Numbered from the stretch's first letter, positions 1 to 5,104 are shown. The stretch is DNA of 5,236 bases from Syntrophorhabdus sp. (GCA_020724025.1 DYHU01000265.1:1-5236), one strand, 5' to 3'. The notes: generated from the letters alone by a model not told the origin. A program made the numbers and translations.

Positions 1-1043
1 TTATATTGGTCTGCAGGTTGCGTCCGGAAGTTATCGCGCCATATGCATTGAGTTTGTGGTATGGTAACCAGTGTCGAGCACTGATTGCCGGACGCATTGA
101 AAAGGCGATGATTCATCCATCGATCGGTTATATTAGGCTACCTGGGGTTTATGCAAAGATGCTGGCTGTCATCCACGAGGGTGTTTTGGGGGAACTGGAT
201 GAGAAGGGGGCTGAGACCGTTGTTGCGACTCTTGATGAGAAATTTTGCCGGCACGAAACAGAGGTTGTCTCCATCCATATGCTGCGTGAGAAAAGTGCCC
301 TTTGGCAACCCCTGCACCGTCGTAACATCCAGGCGCTGGGGATCGATCATACTCGGTGGATGACCCACCGGGGGCTTAAGTTGGAGAAAGAACCAGGGTT
401 TTTAATTCGGAACATGCGGTCAAAGCACCGTTCCTGGATCAAGCGTAAAGAACGGGAGTTGGAAGAGTCTTTTCCGGGAAAAGTTCACTGGGAGTGGCAC
501 TCCCGGGAACTCGACATACCAACACTCTGTGAGCGGATGGAAGCAGTGGCTAAAACGACGTACCAGCGAGGTCTTGGAGCCGGCTTCATTGACAACAGGG
601 AAACGCGGGAAAGGCTTGCCCTGTTCGCTCAAAGGGGACAGATAAGGGTTCTCCTTTTGAAAACTGATGGATTGCCGAAAGCATACTGGCTTGGAATCGT
701 ATACGGCAAGGAATTTCACGCTTCAGCAACCGGTTACACTCCGGATATGGCCGGTTTTGAAGTGGGAACACTGGCTTTTCATCGGTTGGTTGATGAACTG
801 GTGCGAGAAGGCATTGACTTTCTCGACTTCGGTTTAGGAGACGCCTATTACAAAGAGCGGTTCGCAGATTCTTCCTGGCGGGAAGCGAGTGTACAGCTCT
901 TTGCCCGATCAATCAAGGGAAGATTTCTCCACGGGTATCTGGGGGTTTCTACTTGGATCGATGGTTTTGCTCGAGGTATAGCTAAAAGACTCGGCGTGCT
1001 GGATCGTGTTAAGCAATCGTGGCGTTCCCGTTTACGCAAATGA
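1..1043 (+). CDS. GNAT-family acetyltransferase, CelD/BcsL-like (Acetyltransf_6 type), 5'-partial
   Basis: The reading frame is open at the left edge; the first possible start visible is TTG at 6, but the in-frame codon before it is not a stop, so the gene probably begins outside the window. The 345 visible residues fit a protein a little shorter than the usual 370-400 of this family, so a few tens of residues may be missing. A basic helix (KHRSWIKRKERELEE, about residues 139-153) leads into the GNAT core, and FLDFGLGD at 272-279 followed by YYKERF at 281-286 matches the FDF..GD..YK..W-like signature of CelD/BcsL-type acyltransferases. Members are usually cytoplasmic acyl-CoA-dependent enzymes encoded in cellulose or exopolysaccharide loci; a FemAB-like aminoacyl-transfer role is the main alternative. 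The last codons overlap the next start (ATGA at 1040-1043), suggesting translational coupling with the FrhB-like fragment. The family call is fairly secure, the substrate is unknown. Confidence 0.8.
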   Translation, partial: ILVCRLRPEVIAPYALSLWYGNQCRALIAGRIEKAMIHPSIGYIRLPGVYAKMLAVIHEGVLGELDEKGAETVVATLDEKFCRHETEVVSIHMLREKSALWQPLHRRNIQALGIDHTRWMTHRGLKLEKEPGFLIRNMRSKHRSWIKRKERELEESFPGKVHWEWHSRELDIPTLCERMEAVAKTTYQRGLGAGFIDNRETRERLALFAQRGQIRVLLLKTDGLPKAYWLGIVYGKEFHASATGYTPDMAGFEVGTLAFHRLVDELVREGIDFLDFGLGDAYYKERFADSSWREASVQLFARSIKGRFLHGYLGVSTWIDGFARGIAKRLGVLDRVKQSWRSRLRK

Positions 1044-1297
1044 AGAAGAATCGATTATCAAGCGTAACCGATATTACCCGGTGGCGGCTTTGTGTAGGGT
1101 GTGGAGCGTGTGTTTTTGCTTGCAAGCATGGAAATATCGTTATGGAGGATGTGATAGGAGATGGACTGCGCCCGATTAGAAAGATAAAGTCTGCCAAGAG
1201 GCGAAGACTAAAACTGAGGAGGCCAGAACCAGGTTGTGCGAGACCTTCAATAAGCTCTTTTCGCGAGAACATGAAGGGGCAAAGTGATAGGCCTTGA
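1040..1297 (+). pseudogene. Truncated FrhB-like iron-sulfur protein gene (N-terminal fragment)
   Basis: ATG at 1040 overlaps the TGA of the acetyltransferase gene (ATGA). The first ~46 residues match the start of the intact FrhB-like protein at 2297: VTDITRWRLCVGCGACVFAC here against VTDVTRWRLCVGCGACVSVC there, followed by a shared G-x-R-P (GLRPI / GIRPV). The first [4Fe-4S] motif CxxCxxCxxxC is present, but the usual proline after the fourth cysteine is replaced by lysine. Similarity stops near 1175, before the second cysteine motif, and the remaining frame to TGA at 1295-1297 encodes an unrelated lysine/arginine-rich tail. Full members are about 350-420 residues; this one would be 85. It is a diverged paralogue rather than a recent duplicate, since silent positions differ widely. 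It could still be expressed as a small ferredoxin-like peptide, but a broken gene is much more likely. Confidence 0.75.
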
Positions 1298-1340
1298 GGC
1301 ACGAACCCGGAAGCAATAAACCATCCCTTGTCTCACGATC

Positions 1341-1359
1341 TGACTTAAATTTTAAGTCA
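1341..1359. promoter_or_regulatory. Operator-like 19-bp palindrome, copy 1 (distal to intact regulator)
   Basis: TGACTTAAATTTTAAGTCA has perfect 9-bp arms around one central base and is preceded by C as in all copies. It lies 290 bp upstream of the regulator start and 263 bp (centre to centre) from copy 2. Best read as a binding site for a dimeric winged-helix protein, most likely the neighbour at 1631. Confidence 0.7.
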
Positions 1360-1385
1360 ACTCCAAAGAGTTTGAGAGTGAAGAA

Positions 1386-1405
1386 CCCCGCCCTGACAAG
1401 CGGGG
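1386..1405. repeat. GC-rich inverted repeat (6-bp stem)
   Basis: CCCCGC at 1386-1391 pairs perfectly with GCGGGG at 1400-1405 around an 8-nt loop. No T-run follows on either strand, so it is not a typical intrinsic terminator. It is the first of several hairpins in the segment that the second regulator unit appears to lack. Confidence 0.5.
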
Positions 1406-1435
1406 CATTCCGTAAAAACAAAATTTCAGCCCCCC

Positions 1436-1479
1436 ATGTCACGGATCTCAGAGATTCTGAACCAAGCTCAGAATGACAT
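1436..1479. repeat. Intergenic inverted-repeat element (ATTCTGA/TCAGAAT core)
   Basis: ATTCTGA at 1454-1460 pairs with TCAGAAT at 1468-1474 over a 7-nt loop, and an outer ATGTCA (1436) is mirrored by TGACAT (ending 1479). Read on the - strand the sequence opens with TGTCATTCTGAGC, which resembles a dispersed intergenic repeat motif I recall from many environmental bacterial genomes. That resemblance is from memory and untested. Confidence 0.45.
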
Positions 1480-1522
1480 TTTTGAAAGTTTCTCTAAATT
1501 TAATTTTTCATGCTTTCAGCAC

Positions 1523-1540
1523 GTGGGCTTTCATCCCCAC
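1523..1540. repeat. Short inverted repeat GTGGG/CCCAC
   Basis: GTGGG at 1523-1527 pairs with CCCAC at 1536-1540 around an 8-nt loop. Together with the AT palindrome just downstream it loosely recalls the structured end of an IS200/IS605-type element on the - strand, but no transposase or TnpB sequence is present. Confidence 0.3.
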
Positions 1541-1562
1541 CCTTGCAGGTAGGGTATTTCCC

Positions 1563-1582
1563 CTTGATTTTATAAAATCAAG
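1563..1582. repeat. Perfect 20-bp AT-rich palindrome
   Basis: CTTGATTTTATAAAATCAAG reads identically on both strands. It is different in sequence from the four 19-bp operator-like palindromes and ends 21 bp before copy 2. It could be a second protein-binding site at the regulator promoter or the end of a small inserted element. Confidence 0.55.
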
Positions 1583-1594
1583 TTTCTAAGCCCT

Positions 1595-1600
1595 TATACT
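1595..1600 (+). promoter_or_regulatory. Possible -10 element of the regulator gene
   Basis: TATACT ends 3 nt before operator copy 2, so transcription would start inside the palindrome, an arrangement suited to repression. No good -35 hexamer is found 16-18 bp upstream. At the decayed copy the equivalent place holds TATTTT (2133-2138), 1 nt before the palindrome, which gives modest support. Confidence 0.35.
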
Positions 1601-1603
1601 TCC

Positions 1604-1622
1604 TGACTTAATATTTAAGTCA
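1604..1622. promoter_or_regulatory. Operator-like 19-bp palindrome, copy 2 (proximal to intact regulator)
   Basis: TGACTTAATATTTAAGTCA pairs in 8 of 9 arm positions and ends 8 nt before the ATG at 1631. It occupies the place where a ribosome-binding site would be, so binding would cover the transcription start or the start of translation. Its position matches copy 4 relative to the decayed regulator, which argues for autoregulation. Confidence 0.75.
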
Positions 1623-1630
1623 ACTCTGTC

Positions 1631-1948
1631 ATGCCTCAAACTTTAGATCCGGACGAGATTCTATCGAGACTTTTTGGGTCTGTGTCACGGGCACGGATTC
1701 TCGGACTTCTCATTTCACAGACCGGGAGGGCCTTTTATCAGAGAGAGATTATGTATGAAGCGGGACTTAGCCTTCAGCCGACCCAGCGGGAGCTCAACAA
1801 TTTGCTCGACCTGGGGATTATCAAGAGACGGGAAACCCACGATAAGGTCTACTACGAAGTCGATCCGCTATCCCCTTTTTTTAAACCTCTCTCCGAGGTC
1901 TGTGAAATTGTCCAAAGACAGAATCAATCCCAAAAGAAGAGAAAATAA
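1631..1948 (+). CDS. Small winged-helix (ArsR-like) transcriptional regulator
   Basis: This 105-residue protein is essentially one winged helix-turn-helix domain. Residues 18-29 (SVSRARILGLLI) form the first helix, about 36-64 the helix-turn-helix with QREI, GLSLQPTQRELNNLLDLGII, and 66-75 (RRETHDKVYY) the wing, followed by a D-P-x-S-P-F-F segment and a basic tail. The pattern is that of the DNA-binding domain often found in front of, or next to, nucleotidyltransferase (MNT-like) domains; no such domain follows here. The start at 1631 is fixed by an upstream in-frame TAA (1616-1618). There is no Shine-Dalgarno sequence: an operator-like palindrome ends 8 nt before ATG, so the mRNA leader is very short or structured. 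It is probably a DNA-binding repressor of its own promoter and of other genes bearing the palindrome. A decayed paralogue lies at 2170. Confidence 0.85.
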   Translation: MPQTLDPDEILSRLFGSVSRARILGLLISQTGRAFYQREIMYEAGLSLQPTQRELNNLLDLGIIKRRETHDKVYYEVDPLSPFFKPLSEVCEIVQRQNQSQKKRK

Positions 1949-2058
1949 ATTGGACCCAACGACTTATTTTCCGGGGAGGGACCCTTCGAAAGCATTCATG
2001 AGATGATAGCTTTCACAGAGGGATTGGGCCAAAGCCATCCGCCGACCTCTTAAGCTGC
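1949..2058 (+). other. Open stretch after the regulator stop, no gene supported
   Basis: Directly after the TAA at 1946-1948 the same frame stays open for 34 codons to TAA at 2051-2053, with a protein-like segment including FESIHEMIAFTEG. This may be an ancestral C-terminal extension or remnant of a downstream domain cut off by the stop. No start codon with a ribosome-binding site serves it, and I do not recognise it. Confidence 0.3.
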
Positions 2059-2077
2059 TGACTTAAGTTTTGAGTCA
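2059..2077. promoter_or_regulatory. Operator-like 19-bp palindrome, copy 3 (distal, second unit)
   Basis: TGACTTAAGTTTTGAGTCA. Symmetry extends outward three more bases on each side (TGC...GCA), making this the longest symmetric copy. It lies 81 bp centre to centre from copy 4, about 7.7 helical turns. Confidence 0.7.
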
Positions 2078-2139
2078 GCATGGACCTGTTGCTTCAGTTC
2101 CAATTTCAGAGTAAAAGACCTTTCCGGCCTCATATTTTC

Positions 2140-2158
2140 TGACTTAATTTTTGAGTCA
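2140..2158. promoter_or_regulatory. Operator-like 19-bp palindrome, copy 4 (proximal to decayed regulator, upstream of FrhB-like gene)
   Basis: TGACTTAATTTTTGAGTCA ends 11 nt before the start codon of the decayed regulator at 2170 and 138 nt before the FrhB-like start at 2297. A TATTTT (2133-2138) just upstream is a possible -10. With the regulator copy dead, this site may now control the FrhB-like gene. Confidence 0.7.
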
Positions 2159-2169
2159 ACTTACCTAAG

Positions 2170-2304
2170 ATGTTTACTGCTTTAGATTGAGAGGAGATTC
2201 TGCCCGGACTATTCAACTCTGTTTCCAGGGTAGAACTCTCAGGTTTTCCATCTCCGAGGAAGTAGGGTCTTCTTCTTTAAGGCCGACGAATCCGGTATGA
2301 AGTT
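2170..2304 (+). pseudogene. Decayed second copy of the winged-helix regulator
   Basis: ATG at 2170 opens a frame that matches the intact regulator at 13 of its first 26 codons: M, LD (5-6), EIL (9-11), LF (14-15), SVSR (17-20) and G25 are identical. Codon 7 is TGA (2188-2190), and TAG (2263) and TAA (2278) interrupt the frame later. Similarity continues in a shifted frame through S-R-V-F-F (against G-R-A-F-Y), then returns to the first frame as RRIRYEV at 2284-2304 against REIMYEA at residues 38-44 of the intact protein. It therefore ends inside the helix-turn-helix, exactly where the FrhB-like gene begins. It carries the same operator 11 nt upstream of its start. Multiple stops and shifts make expression impossible as a whole protein. 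The paralogue assignment is firm for the first 26 codons, moderate beyond. Confidence 0.8.
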
Positions 2305-3532
2305 TCGAAACGTAACGGATGTTACTCGGTGGCGATTGTGCGTGGGATGCGGGGCCTGCGTTTCGGTCTGCCCGGAGGGATTCGTCAGGCTTGTTAACAG
2401 GGAGAGCGAGGGGATCAGACCGGTAGTTACTGCAGGGAACTGCGGAACATGCGATAAATGTTTAACCGTATGCCCGGGTTGGCGACTGCCCAAATCGGGC
2501 CCTGAAGGCGATGGCGGACAGATAGATTTAATGTGGCCGGACTGGGGGCCGATCAAGGAGATATGGGAAGGGTATGCGGCGGACGACGATCTCCGCCATT
2601 TCGCATCGTCCGGCGGCGCCGCAAGCGCAATAGCTCTTTACTGCCTTGAGAAAGAGGGAGTGGAGCAGGTTATTCACACAGGTCCGGATCATGAAAGTAC
2701 CTGGGGCAATCGGACTGTCTTCAGCCGGACAAAGAGTCAACTCCTTGCACAAATCGGTTCGCGTTACGCCCCTGCCTCCCCTTGTGACGGCTTATCCGAA
2801 GTTGCGACTGCGCAGGCGCCATCCCTTTTCATTGGAAAGCCATGCGACATACAGGGGGTGAGAAAGGCAGAACTGGTTTTCCCCGAACTTAAGAAAAGGA
2901 TTGGAATGACAGTAAGCATATTCTGTGCAGGGACCCCGTCTACAGCGGCCACGCTCAAGCTGATAAAATCGCTGAACGTACCAATCGATCAGGCAACCGG
3001 CATCCGTTATCGAGGCCGAGGCTGGCCCGGGACCTTCGCAGTCTGGACGAATAGTAGCAAGAAACCGGTGGTCGAGATTCCGTATGCCGAGGCGTGGGGA
3101 TTTCTGCAGAGATACCGTCCGTTCAGGTGCTATCTCTGCCCCGACGGGACTGGAGAATGTGCGGATATCTCCTGCGGTGATCCATGGTACCGGAAGATCC
3201 GTGACGGGGAGCGGGGATATTCGCTGATTCTGATTCGGACGAAACAGGGAAGAGAGATATTCCATAAAGCAAAAAAAGAGGGTTACATCATGGCTGAGCA
3301 GGTGAAGCCCGAGGTTTTACCGTTATCCCAGCCAGGATTTCCGGCGAAGAGAGGCGCCATCTGGGGAAGACTGCTCACTATGAAGATGTTTGGCATACCT
3401 ACCCCAACCTACGAAGGCTGGCCTTTGTTTGAGTGCTGGATGAACCTGCCGGCGAAAGAAAAGGCAAAATCGATTCTCGGAACTGCGAGAAGGATTATTG
3501 CAAGGAGGTACTACAGGCCAATGAAGTATTGA
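2297..3532 (+). CDS. FrhB-like (coenzyme F420 hydrogenase/dehydrogenase beta-subunit family) iron-sulfur flavoprotein
   Basis: This 411-residue protein has two N-terminal [4Fe-4S] motifs, C15-C18-C21-C25-P and C49-C52-C55-C59-P, then the FrhB N-domain with SSGG at 104-107 and GKPCDIQGVRK near 190, and the C-domain with RYRGRGWPG at 237-245 and C278-x2-C281 ... C288 ... SCGDPW ending at 297. These are hallmark family positions and the length is normal, so the gene looks intact. Family members are flavin-dependent reductases or dehydrogenases that pass electrons between the flavin, iron-sulfur clusters and a partner (F420 in archaea). Bacterial homologues often sit in polysaccharide or polysaccharide-pyruvyl loci with no known substrate, and the acetyltransferase neighbour fits that group. 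The start is ATG at 2297; only a weak AAGG (2279-2282) precedes it, and it lies inside the end of the decayed regulator. A truncated paralogue lies at 1040. Family certain, reaction unknown. Confidence 0.9.
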   Translation: MKFRNVTDVTRWRLCVGCGACVSVCPEGFVRLVNRESEGIRPVVTAGNCGTCDKCLTVCPGWRLPKSGPEGDGGQIDLMWPDWGPIKEIWEGYAADDDLRHFASSGGAASAIALYCLEKEGVEQVIHTGPDHESTWGNRTVFSRTKSQLLAQIGSRYAPASPCDGLSEVATAQAPSLFIGKPCDIQGVRKAELVFPELKKRIGMTVSIFCAGTPSTAATLKLIKSLNVPIDQATGIRYRGRGWPGTFAVWTNSSKKPVVEIPYAEAWGFLQRYRPFRCYLCPDGTGECADISCGDPWYRKIRDGERGYSLILIRTKQGREIFHKAKKEGYIMAEQVKPEVLPLSQPGFPAKRGAIWGRLLTMKMFGIPTPTYEGWPLFECWMNLPAKEKAKSILGTARRIIARRYYRPMKY

Positions 3533-3559
3533 ACACATGGGTGTAGCATGTGGGGGGCA

Positions 3560-3582
3560 GGGCATTGCCACGGAAGATGCCC
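3560..3582 (+). repeat. Hairpin after the FrhB-like gene, weak terminator candidate
   Basis: GGGCAT (3560-3565) pairs with ATGCCC (3577-3582) over an 11-nt loop, 27 nt after the FrhB-like stop. No T-run follows, so an intrinsic terminator is doubtful; it could be an mRNA-stabilising stem. Confidence 0.3.
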
Positions 3583-3601
3583 CATTAACCGATCGAAGAA
3601 T

Positions 3602-3633
3602 GGAATGGTGGAATGTTGGAATGGTGGAAAGAT
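3602..3633 (+). repeat. 8-bp tandem repeat GGAATGKT, four units
   Basis: Units start at 3602, 3610, 3618 and 3626: GGAATGGT, GGAATGTT, GGAATGGT, and a variant GGAAAGAT. The repeat lies in the spacer between the FrhB-like gene and the secreted-protein gene. Such GGAATG/CATTCC arrays are a feature of intergenic DNA in some environmental bacteria (recollection, not checked). It falls within the long upstream extension of the next open frame and so argues against that extension being translated. Confidence 0.7.
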
Positions 3634-3670
3634 GGGGTGTGAAGCCATTGCCGGAATTGGAACGTATAGT

Positions 3671-5104
3671 ATGAAAAAAGTTATTGTCATATTGCACCTC
3701 GTTGCTGTTTTTCTTGGTACTGGCGTTGCCGGGGCGACGGAGAGGGGAATTCAGACGGCAAGCCTGGAATACCGGGACCATGTGGTTCAGGACGGCGTGA
3801 CATGGAAATTTAGAGAAAAGGTGCCTGTTGGAAAGTTCGTCAACTCGGACTTCTATATTGTGGGGCGTGCGACAATAGTATCGATAACGCCTGCGCCTGG
3901 ACATGAAAGAAACGGCAGTGTTTTAAATCTGTCCCCGGACCCTTTCAGGAGTGGTTTTGATGACAGGGTGAGTGGCAACCGTTACGACCCAGGTCTGAGC
4001 GTGCGCTTGCCGGTCGAAATGGCGCCTGGCGATGTTCTCATTTCATCGATCAGCGTGAATGCAGTAGGAGAACTTCCGGCTCCTCTCAGGCCCGTTGATA
4101 AGTCGATAAGTCCTGTCCGAAGTGTCAGTGTTCTGACATGCCTTGCCGAGCCCGTGCCGCAGGATACTTTTCGTCCATCGTATTGCGGCCGAGAACAGAA
4201 GATATACCTCGCACGGAACCTTCGGGGGGATTTGCTTCCCCGCCTTCCCCGGGTCAATGGGGGGCTGGATCATGATCCCAGGCCGCTTTCAATAGAGGAT
4301 TGGGCCAATCGATTCCGAAGGCCATGGATCGACACATGCTTCTTTGGCTTCGATGCGCCCATTGAATATATGCCGCACTATGGACGCGAGGTGGGCAGGG
4401 CAGTGGGGATCGCCAGCCTCATGTTGATGCTCGATTATTCTGCGGCGAAGAAAGAGAAACTGCTTGTCAACTTCGTGCAGTACGGCATTGATCTGTGGGG
4501 TATCGTGCGTGCTGGGCATCGAGGCTGGCCGGGTCACGGGGGACACGGCTCGGGCAGGAAGTGGCCCATAATTTTTGCAGGCATCATGCTCAATGATCCG
4601 GATATGCAATCCCCCAATAGAAAGTACCCTTCGGTCATGTTCGGCGAGGATATGCAGACCATGTATGGGGATGGCTGGACAGGGGCCAAGGCGTTGTATG
4701 CCGGCCATGTAGGAAAAGAAGGGCGAATTGACAAAATAGGCTGGGGAGCCTACGAACATCTGCATCCTTCTGAGTGGCCGAATCAAATAGGCGAAGGTTA
4801 CCGCCGCTGCTGCACAAGTGTCGCCTGGGCAGGACAGGCTTTGGCAGCACGGATCATGAAGGCTGAGCGGATCTGGAACCACGATGCATTTTTTGATTAT
4901 GTGGACCGATGGATGACGGAAGATGATACCAAGGCTATAGAAGAGATTAAGAAGGCCAAGGGGTGGGATTTTTCTGCCAAATGGGCGAGACAAGGACAGG
5001 CCTGGGATCCATTTGTTAACGAGATGTGGGCCAAATATCGCAACAACATACCTCCTGCGCCAGGTAGACATAAAGATCCGAAAGCAAGTCAGAGTTGGAA
5101 GTAG
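3671..5104 (+). CDS. Secreted protein of uncharacterised family, possible polysaccharide-active or -binding
   Basis: From ATG at 3671 the product has 477 residues with a classic signal peptide: MKK, a hydrophobic core at 4-19 and an AGA cleavage site ending at residue 22. The frame is open to an ATG at 3548, but that extension would be cysteine/tryptophan-rich repeat sequence hiding the signal peptide, and GGAA at 3659-3662 is a reasonable ribosome-binding site for 3671. Residues about 30-200 look beta-rich (DGVTWKFREKVPVGKFVNSD at 41-60, FRPSYCG at 167-173). About 215-415 look helical, with HRGWPGHGGHGSGRKWPIIF at 283-302, YEHLHPSEWP at 361-370 and YRRCCTS at 377-383. A beta domain followed by a helical, His/Trp/Arg-rich domain recalls (alpha/alpha)-toroid polysaccharide lyases and hydrolases, but I recognise no catalytic signature. 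It resembles hypothetical proteins I recall from Planctomycetota-type genomes. It is exported, to periplasm or outside; function inferred only from context. Confidence 0.8.
   Translation: MKKVIVILHLVAVFLGTGVAGATERGIQTASLEYRDHVVQDGVTWKFREKVPVGKFVNSDFYIVGRATIVSITPAPGHERNGSVLNLSPDPFRSGFDDRVSGNRYDPGLSVRLPVEMAPGDVLISSISVNAVGELPAPLRPVDKSISPVRSVSVLTCLAEPVPQDTFRPSYCGREQKIYLARNLRGDLLPRLPRVNGGLDHDPRPLSIEDWANRFRRPWIDTCFFGFDAPIEYMPHYGREVGRAVGIASLMLMLDYSAAKKEKLLVNFVQYGIDLWGIVRAGHRGWPGHGGHGSGRKWPIIFAGIMLNDPDMQSPNRKYPSVMFGEDMQTMYGDGWTGAKALYAGHVGKEGRIDKIGWGAYEHLHPSEWPNQIGEGYRRCCTSVAWAGQALAARIMKAERIWNHDAFFDYVDRWMTEDDTKAIEEIKKAKGWDFSAKWARQGQAWDPFVNEMWAKYRNNIPPAPGRHKDPKASQSWK

Larger units (their letters stand above)
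1298..1630. other. Hairpin-rich intergenic region upstream of the regulator
   Basis: No convincing gene lies here; the short open frames on both strands lack family features. The stretch holds two copies of the 19-bp operator-like palindrome (1341 and 1604) and, between them, four separate inverted repeats: a GC-rich stem (1386-1405), an ATTCTGA/TCAGAAT stem within an ATGTCA...TGACAT frame (1436-1479), a GTGGG/CCCAC stem (1523-1540), and a perfect 20-bp AT-rich palindrome (1563-1582). Confidence 0.7.

Noticed and set aside
1386..1412. GC-rich stem as an intrinsic terminator
   Set aside because: No T-run follows the stem on either strand.
1294..1476. 60-codon + strand open frame
   Set aside because: It runs through the operator palindrome and several hairpins, with no domain or ribosome-binding site.
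1500..1590. End of an IS200/IS605-type element on the - strand
   Set aside because: Hairpins are only loosely suggestive and no transposase or TnpB coding sequence is present; kept only as a possibility within the hairpin-rich segment.
2080..2142. Short open frame starting at ATG 2080 just after palindrome copy 3
   Set aside because: Only 20 codons, no similarity to the regulator start and no ribosome-binding site.
1341..2158. Palindromes as a CRISPR array
   Set aside because: Repeats are only 19 bp, perfectly symmetric, irregularly spaced (263, 455, 81 bp) and one spacing contains a gene.
3548..3670. N-terminal extension of the secreted protein starting at ATG 3548
   Set aside because: It would put 41 residues, partly encoded by an 8-bp tandem repeat, ahead of a clear signal peptide, and no ribosome-binding site precedes 3548; start at 3671 is preferred.
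2792..3904. Two - strand open frames of 157 and 193 codons
   Set aside because: Both are antisense to the FrhB-like and secreted-protein genes, whose + strand frames carry clear family motifs or a signal peptide.
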